Below are positions 6,827 through 13,963 of a DNA stretch of 14,743 nucleotides, one piece after another. Numbering within the stretch: position 1 is the first letter of the stretch; each line of letters begins with the position of its first letter. The notes below the pieces were generated by a model. The model was given only the letters and a program-made list of their open reading frames with translations, was not told the origin of the DNA and searched no databases. Made by a program: the position numbers and the translations under genes. This DNA comes from CAZTAR01 sp043813895 (lineage in GTDB: Bacteria > Planctomycetota > Phycisphaerae > UBA1845 > UTPLA1), in assembly GCA_043813895.1 (NCBI GenBank), contig JBDRKQ010000213.1, forward strand, positions 1 to 14,743. The letters are read 5' to 3'.

Positions 6827-8158
6827 CTAAAACCGCTGCCACATCGCCCCGGCCAGCTCACGTGACTTGGCGGCCACCTCGCCTTCGTCGATCCCGACTA
6901 CGGCGCCATCCTCCAACCGAACCCGGCCGTCCACGATCGTCGTCTTGACGGCGGCCGTCGGCAGGCCGAATACCAAATGCCCGAGGAAGTTGTCCGCTGT
7001 CAGCGGCGTCGGAGGGTCGTAGTCGAGCACGATCACGTCCGCCAGATACCCCGGCGCGAGCACGCCCACCGGCTTGCCGAACATCTTCGACGCAATCCTG
7101 GCGTTGTTGCCGAGGAGCATTTGCGTCGCCTCGACGAATGCGACCCGCGGATCGCCTGCGACGTGCTTGTGAATCAGATTCGCCGCGCGGAGCTCGTCCA
7201 GCATGTTCGCGGTCATTCCGTCGGAACCGAGCCCGACGAGCACGCCGCGGGACATCATCTTCAGCACGTCCGCCGCGCCGACGGCGTTGTTCATGTTCGA
7301 CTGCGGGTTGTGCACGACGATTGTGCCGGTCTCCCTCAGCGTGTCGATCTCGGCGTCGTCGAGATGGATGCAGTGCACGCAGATGCTCTTCTCGCCCAGG
7401 ACGCCGGCGTCCGCCAGGCGATGCACCACGCGCTTGCCGTACTTCGCGAGCGAGTCTTCCGGATCGAACCGCGACTCCGACGTATGGATGTGGAAGCCGG
7501 TCTCCAGCCCGCGCGATGCCTCCACCGCCTGGGCGAGCGTCTCCTCCCCGATCGTCATCGACGCGTGCAGGCCGAACAACGCCGAACGCATCGAATCCGG
7601 CTCTTCTCTGCACGCCTCGATGAACGAAACGTTCTCTTCAATCCCCTGCCGCGCGACTTCAGGCCCGTCCCGGTCCGACAGCTCGTAGCACAGGCAGCTC
7701 CGCACCCCGACCTCGGCCGCGGCCTTCGCGATCGTGTCGAGACTGCCCCGAACCGCCGACGGCGAAGCATGATGATCGATGATCGTCGTCGTGCCCGCCC
7801 GCAAACACCGGCACAGTGGCGTCAACGCGCTGTACCGCACGTCGTCCATCGTGAGCGCCTTATCCAGCCGCCACCACAGCCGCTCCAGAATCTCGACGAA
7901 GTTCCCCGGCGGCGCGTCCTTCATCGCGATCCCGCAGGCGAACGTGCTGTACAGGTGCATATGCGCATTGATGAAGCCGGGCATGATGATACCGCCCCGC
8001 GCGTCAACCACGTTCGCCCCGCCCGCGGCAACATCGCCCCGCGGACCAACGTTCTCAATCAGGCTGCCATCAATCAGAACCGCGCCGTCTTCGATGACGT
8101 GCAGCGGCTCGCCCAGTGTGATAACCGTACCGTTGGTGACAACCGTCTTGTCGCTCAT
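6827..8158 (-). CDS. ssnA: SsnA-type metal-dependent aminohydrolase
   Basis: A 443-residue cytosolic amidohydrolase-superfamily enzyme, close to the roughly 442 residues I recall for SsnA. I chose the ATG at 8158 (MSDKTVVTNG) because the open frame upstream of it reads through palindromic repeat DNA. The ribosome binding site is weak. The metal and catalytic motifs of the cytosine deaminase/TRZ-ATZ branch are present: HMH (H66, H68) in PGFINAHMHL, GFHIHTSES (H223/H225, E228), VHCIHL (H262, H265) and LGSDGM (D313). Members hydrolyse amino or amide groups on heterocycles. SsnA itself has no firmly known substrate, but in Escherichia coli and in anaerobic urate/purine-degrading bacteria it sits in heterocycle catabolic clusters. 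Here it is the last of four co-directional genes after preT and preA, which supports a nucleobase-related role. The 245-bp gap upstream, filled by a large hairpin element, leaves co-transcription uncertain. A related chlorohydrolase or guanine deaminase-like enzyme is the alternative. Confidence 0.82.
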   Translation of the reverse strand: MSDKTVVTNGTVITLGEPLHVIEDGAVLIDGSLIENVGPRGDVAAGGANVVDARGGIIMPGFINAHMHLYSTFACGIAMKDAPPGNFVEILERLWWRLDKALTMDDVRYSALTPLCRCLRAGTTTIIDHHASPSAVRGSLDTIAKAAAEVGVRSCLCYELSDRDGPEVARQGIEENVSFIEACREEPDSMRSALFGLHASMTIGEETLAQAVEASRGLETGFHIHTSESRFDPEDSLAKYGKRVVHRLADAGVLGEKSICVHCIHLDDAEIDTLRETGTIVVHNPQSNMNNAVGAADVLKMMSRGVLVGLGSDGMTANMLDELRAANLIHKHVAGDPRVAFVEATQMLLGNNARIASKMFGKPVGVLAPGYLADVIVLDYDPPTPLTADNFLGHLVFGLPTAAVKTTIVDGRVRLEDGAVVGIDEGEVAAKSRELAGAMWQRF

Positions 8159-8221
8159 AGTCTGTCTCGTGTTTGCAGTCCTATGACTACAGGCGTTGCC
8201 GTGCCCAGCCAGCGATCGGAT

Positions 8222-8351
8222 GGGGTGGCATGGGTAACGAGTGGGGCTCCCTGCGGGATGCCCCACTCGTTACCCGTGGGAACAGTCTTGGCATTTCACA
8301 CGGGTAAGCTACATCCCGGCAAGCCGGTATGTAGCTTACCCATGCCACCCC
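8222..8351. repeat. nested inverted-repeat element with two large hairpins
   Basis: The outer ends ggggtggcatgggtaa (8222-8237) and its exact reverse complement (8336-8351) form a 16-bp terminal inverted repeat. Inside, GGGTAACGAGTGGGGC (8232-8247) pairs perfectly with 8260-8275, extends outward to 8229/8278 through one wobble, and closes on an inner TCCC/GGGA pair. A second hairpin pairs GGGTAAGCTACAT (8302-8314) with 8329-8341 and has an inner CCGGC/GCCGG. CATGCCACCCC is repeated once more at 8362-8372. The element fills most of the gap between the peptidase and ssnA and has no coding capacity. Confidence 0.8.
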
Positions 8352-8403
8352 GACTGAACCCCATGCCACCCCAGCTAAACACGCACAACGCCGGGGGCCC
8401 AGG

Positions 8404-10527
8404 TTACTCAGGTTCCGATTCCACCACTTCGTCGGTCTCGCCCGCATCCTTCGCCGCGGGCTCCGCTCCCAGGTACTTCTCGAACCAGGCCAAATCCCAC
8501 TCCATCTTCGCCAGCCGATCCTTGTACTTGGTGAGCCCGTGGCTCGCGCCGGGGTAGACCACCAACTCGGTGTCCACGCCCACGTAGTACTTTAGCGCGC
8601 GATACAGCCCCTTGCTGTGCGCCGGCGGGCAACGCGGGTCGCTGCCGCCGACGTGGACAAGTGTCGGCGTCTTCACTTTGTCCAGTGCATAGGCTGGTGA
8701 CGAATGGCGATACTTATCCGGCGTTTCCCACGGCAGGCCTTGCATGAAGTTAATCACGTGCCCCGGCGTGTCCTCCGAGCCCCACTGGAGCACCATGTCG
8801 AGGATGCCTGCCCCGCTGCTGGCCGCCTTGAACCGCGTCGTCTGTGTGATCAGGCAGTTCGTCAGAAAGCCGCCGTTGCTCCAGCCCATCACGGCCAGTC
8901 GGTCCGGATCGGCGATGCCGCGTTCCACCATCGCGTCAACGCCCGCAAGGATATCCTTTACCTCGATGTCGTTCTCATGCCCTACGAGACCGGTGAGGAA
9001 CTTGTCGCCATAGCCGGTCGAGCCGCGGTAGTTCGGGCTGAGCAGGGCGTACCCCTTCGCGGCCATCAGCGTCCGGCCGTAGATCCAGAACCGCATTCGA
9101 TACATCGTCGCCGCCGTCGGGCCGCCGTGCAGCTCGACGACCATCGGCAATGGCTTGCCAGGCTTGTAGTCCGGCGGCAATTCGAGAATGCCCTCCACCT
9201 CAGTGCCGTCCGGCGCGTTCCATTGCACGAGGGATATCTGCGGCAGTTTCCACGTGTCGATCTGCGGATTCACATCCGTCAGCCGCGACCACTTTCCACT
9301 CTCCGCCTCGCCGTTGCAACCGCCCAGATAGATGTCCCGCCCGCTTCGAGTGTCACTCTTGACCACGGCGAGTCGCCGACCGTCCTCCGAGACACTGTAG
9401 TTGTGGATTACAAAATCGCCCGGTGTCATCACGCCGGCACTCTCGACGTGCCGTCGGCTGGGGTCCACGTTTGAGAGACTGTAAACGTGCTGCCGCGCGT
9501 GATCCTCGCCGGTGAAGACCAAGTCCGTACTCCCCGGGTTCCACCGCAGGTTGCCTGTCACCGTAACTTCGCCCGGCCGATCGAGCCTCCACGGTTCCGC
9601 GCCGTCGCCGCGACAATTGGCAACGTAGATCTCGCCGGGGTACCCGTCGAAATCGATGGTCCACGCCAGCAGCTTCCCGTCCGACGAGCACGCCAGGTTG
9701 CCGACCCAACCGTACGGCGACGGATGGCCCGCCCGCCAGCCGTCCTTCGTGATGATCCGCACTTCGCCCGACGTCCCGTCGAACACGTCCACACGCGACC
9801 AACCCTCGTTCGTCAGCAGCGTGTCGTCCGGCGTCGTGATCATGGCGATCGCGCTTTCGTCCGGCAAAACTTCGAACTCGCGGATGACCCGCTGCTTATC
9901 GACGATCTTGTTCGCTCGCCAGCTTTCCAGGTCGAGCCTCCAGATTTGCGTGTACTCGACCACGCCGTGGCCGTATTCAAGATGCTTGTGCTTCTTCCGC
10001 AGCTTCTTAAACGCCTCGTCGTACTGCTTGTCCGAGACGGCGTAGTACAGCGAGCGTCCGTCCTTCGACAGATCGAACTGGCCGATCCCGTCCTTCACGC
10101 GCGTCACCGGGAACAGATCGCCCCCCGCCGGCGAGACGCGCCACACCTGGCGCTTGCCGTCATACGGCGGCCCGTCCTCGCTGCCCCGCTTTCGGCCGCT
10201 GGCGAAGTAAATGTACCGTCCGTCCGGGCTCCACGTCGGCGAGCCGTCCGAGGCGATGTCGAACGTCAGTCGTTGCCGCCGCTTCGTTTCACAGTCCACG
10301 ACCCAGAGATCCGTGTTTCGCGTGTCCGCCTCCTCGTCCCACCGCAGTTCCGTGTAGGCTACATACTTTCCATCCGGCGAAATCTCGCACGACGCAATCG
10401 TCGCCAGCGTGAAGTAGTCTTCCGGAACAATGTCGTGATCCCGGGCAGGAGGCTCCGCCTGCGCGGCGACCACGGACAACAACACGGCTAGCACGCCAAC
10501 GCTGTAATCTCGTCTCAAGTCTCTCAC
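8404..10527 (-). CDS. secreted S9-family (prolyl oligopeptidase-like) peptidase
   Basis: A 707-residue serine peptidase of the acylaminoacyl-peptidase/DPP-like S9 type. The start is GTG at 10527, preceded by GGAGG seven bases upstream. Residues 1-24 look like a Sec signal peptide with likely cleavage after AQA, and no lipobox, so the enzyme is probably periplasmic. Residues 40-430 carry TolB/WD-like beta-propeller repeats (SPDGKYVAY, SPDGRYIYF, SKDGRSLYY, SEDGRRLAV). The alpha/beta hydrolase domain follows (about 440-687), with the oxyanion motif HGGP (467-470), nucleophile S550 in GWSNGG, D630 in GGSDPRCPP and H663 in GASHG. All catalytic residues are present. The family cleaves short peptides or acyl-amino acids. 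It has no known role in pyrimidine or purine breakdown, yet it lies between preA (143 bp upstream) and ssnA (245 bp downstream), both gaps holding palindromic repeats. It may be an unrelated neighbour or may release amino acids from acylated substrates. The acidic C-terminal tail (688-707) is non-conserved in appearance. Confidence 0.88.
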   Translation of the reverse strand: MRDLRRDYSVGVLAVLLSVVAAQAEPPARDHDIVPEDYFTLATIASCEISPDGKYVAYTELRWDEEADTRNTDLWVVDCETKRRQRLTFDIASDGSPTWSPDGRYIYFASGRKRGSEDGPPYDGKRQVWRVSPAGGDLFPVTRVKDGIGQFDLSKDGRSLYYAVSDKQYDEAFKKLRKKHKHLEYGHGVVEYTQIWRLDLESWRANKIVDKQRVIREFEVLPDESAIAMITTPDDTLLTNEGWSRVDVFDGTSGEVRIITKDGWRAGHPSPYGWVGNLACSSDGKLLAWTIDFDGYPGEIYVANCRGDGAEPWRLDRPGEVTVTGNLRWNPGSTDLVFTGEDHARQHVYSLSNVDPSRRHVESAGVMTPGDFVIHNYSVSEDGRRLAVVKSDTRSGRDIYLGGCNGEAESGKWSRLTDVNPQIDTWKLPQISLVQWNAPDGTEVEGILELPPDYKPGKPLPMVVELHGGPTAATMYRMRFWIYGRTLMAAKGYALLSPNYRGSTGYGDKFLTGLVGHENDIEVKDILAGVDAMVERGIADPDRLAVMGWSNGGFLTNCLITQTTRFKAASSGAGILDMVLQWGSEDTPGHVINFMQGLPWETPDKYRHSSPAYALDKVKTPTLVHVGGSDPRCPPAHSKGLYRALKYYVGVDTELVVYPGASHGLTKYKDRLAKMEWDLAWFEKYLGAEPAAKDAGETDEVVESEPE

Positions 10528-10534
10528 GATCCAA

Positions 10535-10539
10535 CCTCC
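10535..10539 (-). promoter_or_regulatory. ribosome binding site that fixes a GTG start
   Basis: GGAGG on the minus strand lies seven bases before GTG (10527-10525). This decides the start of the S9 peptidase in favour of GTG and yields an intact signal peptide. Confidence 0.8.
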
Positions 10540-10552
10540 TGCCCTTTCGAGG

Positions 10553-10637
10553 AGCCGCGGACTTCAGTCCGCGCGGCCTCTCCCGACGAAACAACGCCAC
10601 AATGTTGTGCAGCCGCGCGGGCTAAAGCCCGCGGCTC
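10553..10637. repeat. pair of inverted GCCGCGG palindromes (BIME-like)
   Basis: The first palindrome (10553-10580) has core GCGGACT/AGTCCGC around TC. The second (10611-10637) has core GCGGGCT/AGCCCGC around AA. They are inverted copies: the extra GC lies on the right arm of the first and the left arm of the second, and the outer ends GAGCCGCGG and CCGCGGCTC match. The spacer has a small hairpin ACAA/TTGT near 10598-10608. The pair fills the gap between preA and the peptidase gene and may affect read-through or mRNA stability. Confidence 0.75.
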
Positions 10638-10670
10638 TTCTGTGCCAGAAGGAACCACAGCACTGTCGTG

Positions 10671-11876
10671 TCACGCATCCACCATCTCAATCGCCTCCGC
10701 CGGGCACACAGTGACACACAGCCGGCACCCGGGGCACTTCTCTTTGTCCGTCTCCGGCAGCCGACCCGACGCCGCCAGCTTGATCGCCTGGTGTCCCCCG
10801 TCGCGGCAGGCGACGTAGCACAAATCGCACTTCACACATCGATCCTCGATGACGCGAGACACGACCTTGCGATCCCGCGAAAGCTCGTTGTGCCCGACAA
10901 TCTTCTCCAAGCCCCGACCGATCAATTCCGCCGGCCGGCCAAACCCTTTCTCCTCGATATAGAACGCCAGACCGTCCTGCAAGTCCTCGATGATGTCGAA
11001 TCCGTAGTGCATCACCGCCGTGCAGAACTGCACCGTCGTCGCACCTACCAGCATCATCTCCACCGCGTCCCGCCACGTCACCGGCCCGCCCGTCGCCGTG
11101 ATCGGGATATCCACGTGCTTGGCGATCTCCGCCAACGTCCGCAACGTCAACGGCTTGATTGCCGGACCCGACATGCCGCTGTACGTGCTCTTCCCATTCA
11201 CGTCGGGATACGGCACGAATGTATCCACGTCCACGCCCATCAGGGACGGAATCGTGTTCGCCGCGCAGATCGCATCCGCCCCGCCGCGCTTCACCGCCTC
11301 CGCCACGCGCACGATGTTCGTCACCTGCGGCGTGATCTTGATAACCACCGGGCATCGCGCCGCCGCCTCCTTGACCCAACCTGCAACCCGCTCCGTCGCG
11401 TCGATGCTCTGCGCCAACATCGCGCCGGGCTCTTCGCCCATACTCCCCTGCGGGCAGGAGAAGCTGCACTCGATGATGTCAACGCCCGCCCCTTCCAGCC
11501 GCCGCACCAACTCCTGCCACTCCTCCTTCTTCGAGCCCATAATGCTCGCCGCGACGATCCGGTCGGGATACTCGCGCTTGAGCACCCGCGCCCGTTTTTC
11601 GACAACATCGATGTGGTGCTCCGAGATCAGGTCGATGTTCCCCAATGCCATCATCCGCTTGCCGGCGTAGTGCGATGCACTCATCATGGGATACACGAGA
11701 TCGACCCGCTCGGTCTCCACGGAAGTCGTCTTCAGCACCGCCCCGCCCCAGCCTGCGTCATACGCCGCGCGAACCATATCCAAGTCGTCAGTCGGCGGCG
11801 CCGCGGACAACATAAACGGATTCGGAAAGCGAACACCGCAGAAGTCGATCGACAAGTCGCGGTCGTGCGTAATCAT
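10671..11876 (-). CDS. preA: dihydropyrimidine dehydrogenase, catalytic subunit PreA
   Basis: A 401-residue iron-sulfur flavoprotein, close to the roughly 411 residues of E. coli PreA. With PreT it reduces uracil and thymine to dihydrouracil and dihydrothymine, or runs the reverse. The ATG at 11876 overlaps the preT stop by 4 bp (ATGA) and has GGAGG eight bases upstream, so the two genes are translationally coupled. Residues 1-310 form a DHOD-like FMN barrel, with FSCPQG (139-144), IKITPQVTNI (179-188), AANT (205-208) and GGPVTW (263-268) at the expected FMN and substrate positions. Residues 340-401 hold two 4Fe-4S motifs: C347, C350, C353, C357 and C381, C384, C387, C391. One oddity is the loop matching the active-site cysteine of mammalian enzyme (GLACGQ) reads GAMLAQ (151-156), with no cysteine. 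A PreA-like reductase for another heterocycle is therefore possible. Confidence 0.87.
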   Translation of the reverse strand: MITHDRDLSIDFCGVRFPNPFMLSAAPPTDDLDMVRAAYDAGWGGAVLKTTSVETERVDLVYPMMSASHYAGKRMMALGNIDLISEHHIDVVEKRARVLKREYPDRIVAASIMGSKKEEWQELVRRLEGAGVDIIECSFSCPQGSMGEEPGAMLAQSIDATERVAGWVKEAAARCPVVIKITPQVTNIVRVAEAVKRGGADAICAANTIPSLMGVDVDTFVPYPDVNGKSTYSGMSGPAIKPLTLRTLAEIAKHVDIPITATGGPVTWRDAVEMMLVGATTVQFCTAVMHYGFDIIEDLQDGLAFYIEEKGFGRPAELIGRGLEKIVGHNELSRDRKVVSRVIEDRCVKCDLCYVACRDGGHQAIKLAASGRLPETDKEKCPGCRLCVTVCPAEAIEMVDA

Positions 11877-13201
11877 GATTCCACCCTCCCCAGGTAAGCC
11901 GCGATCGCCTGCCCGGCCCGCTTGCCTTCTGCGACTGCTTTGACGATCGTCGTACCGCCCCCGGCGACCGCGTCCCCCCCCGCAAACACCCCCTCGCGCG
12001 ATGTCGCGCCCGTCTTCGGGTTGGCCGCGATCCGGCCCGACTTGTCAAACGTCACGCCCGGCAGCGCCTCACGCAAACCCGCAACCGGCCGCGCGCCGAT
12101 CGCGAACACGACCATCTCCCCCGGCAACCAGTACTCGGTCTCTTTGATCCGCTCCGCGTTCGCCGGCACAAACCGATCAGGCTCCTTCCAGCGAATCCGC
12201 GCCAACCGCAGGCCCGTCACCTTGCCGTTCTCACCGGTAATCTCCAGCGGCATCGAACGCGTGTGAAACCGCACGCCCAACGCACACACTTCGCTCAACT
12301 CCGCGTGATACGCCGGCATCTCACGCGGCGACTCCAGGCACACCATGTCGATCTCCTCCGCGCCCAACTCGTGCGCGGCACTCGCCACGTCCATCGCGAC
12401 GCTCCCGCCACCGACCACAATCACGGACTTCGCGACGATCGGCCGATCTCCCTCCCCCAGGTTGTACGCCGAAAACGCGCCCAAGAGCGCCCGCCACGTC
12501 GTCACCCCCGCGAGCTTCTCTCCACGAATCCCCGGTGTCACCGCCTCCGCCAGGCCCATCGAGATGTACGCCGCCCTGAACTCTCCCGCAAGAAGATCGT
12601 CCAACTTCCGTCCCGGGCCCAGCGCAGCGCCCGTCTCGATTTCGACACCCAACGATTGGATGTGCGCAATCTCACCCGCGACGAGTTCCTGCGGCACGCG
12701 ATGGCCCGGCACGCCGTATGTGCAAATCCCTCCCGGCAACTTCTCTTTCTCGAAGACAGTCGGCCTGTGCCCGAGCTTCGCCAATTCCGCCGCCGCTGCC
12801 AGGCCCGAAGGCCCCGCACCAATGACGGCGACTCGCGCCCCCTTCACAGGCGGAGTCTTCATCCTCCAATCTGCTTCGAGCGCCTTCACCGCCGCGTAGT
12901 GTTGCAACTGCCCGATCGCGATCGGTGTGTTCAGCTCCGTACTCGTGCATGCCCCGACGCACAGCTCGTCCACCGGACACGCCACGCCGCACACGCCCGC
13001 AAACACGTTCCGCTCGCGGATCAGGTTGATTGCCCGCCTGGGCGAGTCGAACCGGATCGCCCGAATGAAGTGCTTCACCGGCACCTCCGCCGGACACGCA
13101 GCCACGCATGGCGGATCGTCGCACATCAGACAGCGCGAAGCCTCCATCTTCGCCTGCGCATCCGTCAAAGCCGCAGCGGCCTTACATACTGTGTCGCTCA
13201 T
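11873..13201 (-). CDS. preT: dihydropyrimidine dehydrogenase, electron-input subunit PreT
   Basis: A 442-residue cytosolic flavoprotein of the glutamate synthase small-subunit type. It passes electrons from NAD(P)H through FAD and 4Fe-4S centres to PreA. Two N-terminal iron-sulfur cysteine sets are visible: C24, C27, C32, C36 and C71, C75, C81, C85. Then come the FAD motif VAVIGAGPSGLAAA (124-137), the nucleotide motif VIVVGGGSVAMD (261-272) and the C-terminal FAD motif GVFAGGDAVAG (404-414). Two adjacent ATG codons (13204 and 13201) could start it. GAGG lies about seven bases before the second, so I chose MSDTVCK. The longer open frame to 13360 runs through cysteine- and arginine-rich text without homology. 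It is the first gene of the minus-strand group, overlapping preA by 4 bp. A stand-alone GltD-like protein is the alternative, but adjacency to preA argues for PreT. Confidence 0.87.
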   Translation of the reverse strand: MSDTVCKAAAALTDAQAKMEASRCLMCDDPPCVAACPAEVPVKHFIRAIRFDSPRRAINLIRERNVFAGVCGVACPVDELCVGACTSTELNTPIAIGQLQHYAAVKALEADWRMKTPPVKGARVAVIGAGPSGLAAAAELAKLGHRPTVFEKEKLPGGICTYGVPGHRVPQELVAGEIAHIQSLGVEIETGAALGPGRKLDDLLAGEFRAAYISMGLAEAVTPGIRGEKLAGVTTWRALLGAFSAYNLGEGDRPIVAKSVIVVGGGSVAMDVASAAHELGAEEIDMVCLESPREMPAYHAELSEVCALGVRFHTRSMPLEITGENGKVTGLRLARIRWKEPDRFVPANAERIKETEYWLPGEMVVFAIGARPVAGLREALPGVTFDKSGRIAANPKTGATSREGVFAGGDAVAGGGTTIVKAVAEGKRAGQAIAAYLGRVES

Positions 13202-13331
13202 CATCTTCCCTCGTATCCACATCCTCGCCCCCCGCGACCGACGACGGCAACCCGGGCTGCCTTTTCGCTCACGACACGTTACGCTATCAGAACCGCGGCA
13301 AAGGATCAACGAAGGCGGCGAACACCGAATG

Positions 13332-13432
13332 CACCGACGGCTTGCCGGAATGGGGGCCACTGGCAGCCTGCCTGCCGGTGCGTCACAGACCGCTTGTCCG
13401 AACGGGTGCCACGGGCGGCTCGTCCGCCAGTG
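13332..13432. repeat. four tandem degenerate CACTGGC-type palindromes
   Basis: Successive units lie at 13332-13352, 13358-13380, 13384-13408 and 13410-13432. The second pairs CACTGGCAG with CTGCCGGTG (9 bp, one wobble) around CCTGC. The fourth pairs CACGGGCGG with CCGCCAGTG (one mismatch) around CTCGT. The first and third keep the CAC start and the core with TTG but have decayed arms. The cluster lies between the divergent preT and DUF1801 genes. It matches a dispersed palindrome that I associate with planctomycetes. Confidence 0.6.
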
Positions 13433-13477
13433 TGTGCGGCAGAGTGGACCGAACCCAAAACCGGAGGATCGCCTCCA

Positions 13478-13870
13478 ATGACACTACAACGTCTGGACTG
13501 GGACGACATCGCCAAGCTGATCAGGGACTGGCCCCACGAGTTGTGTGACTTGGCGCTCGAACTCCGCGACTTCGTCCTGGCAACCGCCCCCGAGCTTGCC
13601 GAGACAATCGCCTTCAACGCCTTGTGTTACCACAAGCCCGGCAAGCCCTACGGCGTCATCGGCGGAAACGTCTGCCTGATCGCCCCGCGCGGCGACAGCC
13701 TCCACCTCGCCTTCATCCATGGCGCTTCCCTACCCGATCCCAACGGCCTGCTCCAAGGCAAGGGCAAGGCCAAACGACACATCGAACTCCGCACGCGCGA
13801 GGACATCCGCCACCGCGCGTTTAAGAGCCTCATCTGCGCCGCGATCGCCCACGCCCCCGAAGCCGAGTGA
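13478..13870 (+). CDS. DUF1801 (YdhG/YjbR-like fold) small protein
   Basis: A 130-residue cytosolic protein. The start is ATG at 13478, with GGAGG at 13463-13467, ten bases upstream. The same frame is open far to the left, but that part lies opposite preT and the palindromic repeats and has no homology. Features of DUF1801 are visible: a helical start (MTLQRLDWDDIAKLIRDWP) with a following LRDFVLATAPEL segment, an AFNALCYHKPGKPYGVI strand region (45-61), LAFIHGASLPDPNGLL (77-92), GKGKAKRHIELRTREDI (94-110) and a C-terminal helix. Family members are of unknown biochemical function. The gene stands alone, divergent from preT and convergent with the catalase. Nothing in the sequence ties it to the nucleobase genes. 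Confidence 0.8.
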   Translation: MTLQRLDWDDIAKLIRDWPHELCDLALELRDFVLATAPELAETIAFNALCYHKPGKPYGVIGGNVCLIAPRGDSLHLAFIHGASLPDPNGLLQGKGKAKRHIELRTREDIRHRAFKSLICAAIAHAPEAE

Positions 13871-13927
13871 CGATGTGCATGGAGTATGAGTGGCCTGGGC
13901 GTACCAGTGCGAGGCCCGCATCTGAGT

Positions 13928-13947
13928 GGTGCGTCAGGGGACGCACC
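13928..13947. terminator. 8-bp hairpin between convergent genes
   Basis: GGTGCGTC (13928-13935) pairs perfectly with GACGCACC (13940-13947) around the loop AGGG. It lies between the stops of the DUF1801 gene and the catalase. There is no U-run on either strand, so a role as bidirectional terminator is inferred from position only. Its form (perfect stem, 4-nt G-rich loop) matches the hairpins at 6340-6442. Confidence 0.4.
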
Positions 13948-13963
13948 TGCGTAACTGCTTGGC

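Noticed and set aside
8159..8266. 36-residue N-terminal extension of SsnA
   Set aside because: It translates repeat DNA, and the family's usual length and N-terminus fit the ATG at 8158.
6977..8557. 526-codon plus-strand open frame opposite ssnA
   Set aside because: Arginine- and valine-rich text without homology, antisense to a well-supported enzyme; a GC-driven shadow frame.
13249..13266. GGCAACCCGGGCTGCC followed by T residues, terminator-like on the plus strand
   Set aside because: There is no plus-strand gene upstream for it to end, and it lies just upstream of preT on the other strand. The stem has a mispair.
13281..13309. possible preT promoter on the minus strand (TTGATC, 17 bp, TAGCGT)
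   Set aside because: Only four and three of six matches to the consensus, no better than expected by chance in this spacer.
12263..13477. long N-terminal extension of the DUF1801 open frame
   Set aside because: It is antisense to preT and then crosses the palindrome cluster, while the domain begins exactly at the ATG at 13478, which has its own Shine-Dalgarno.
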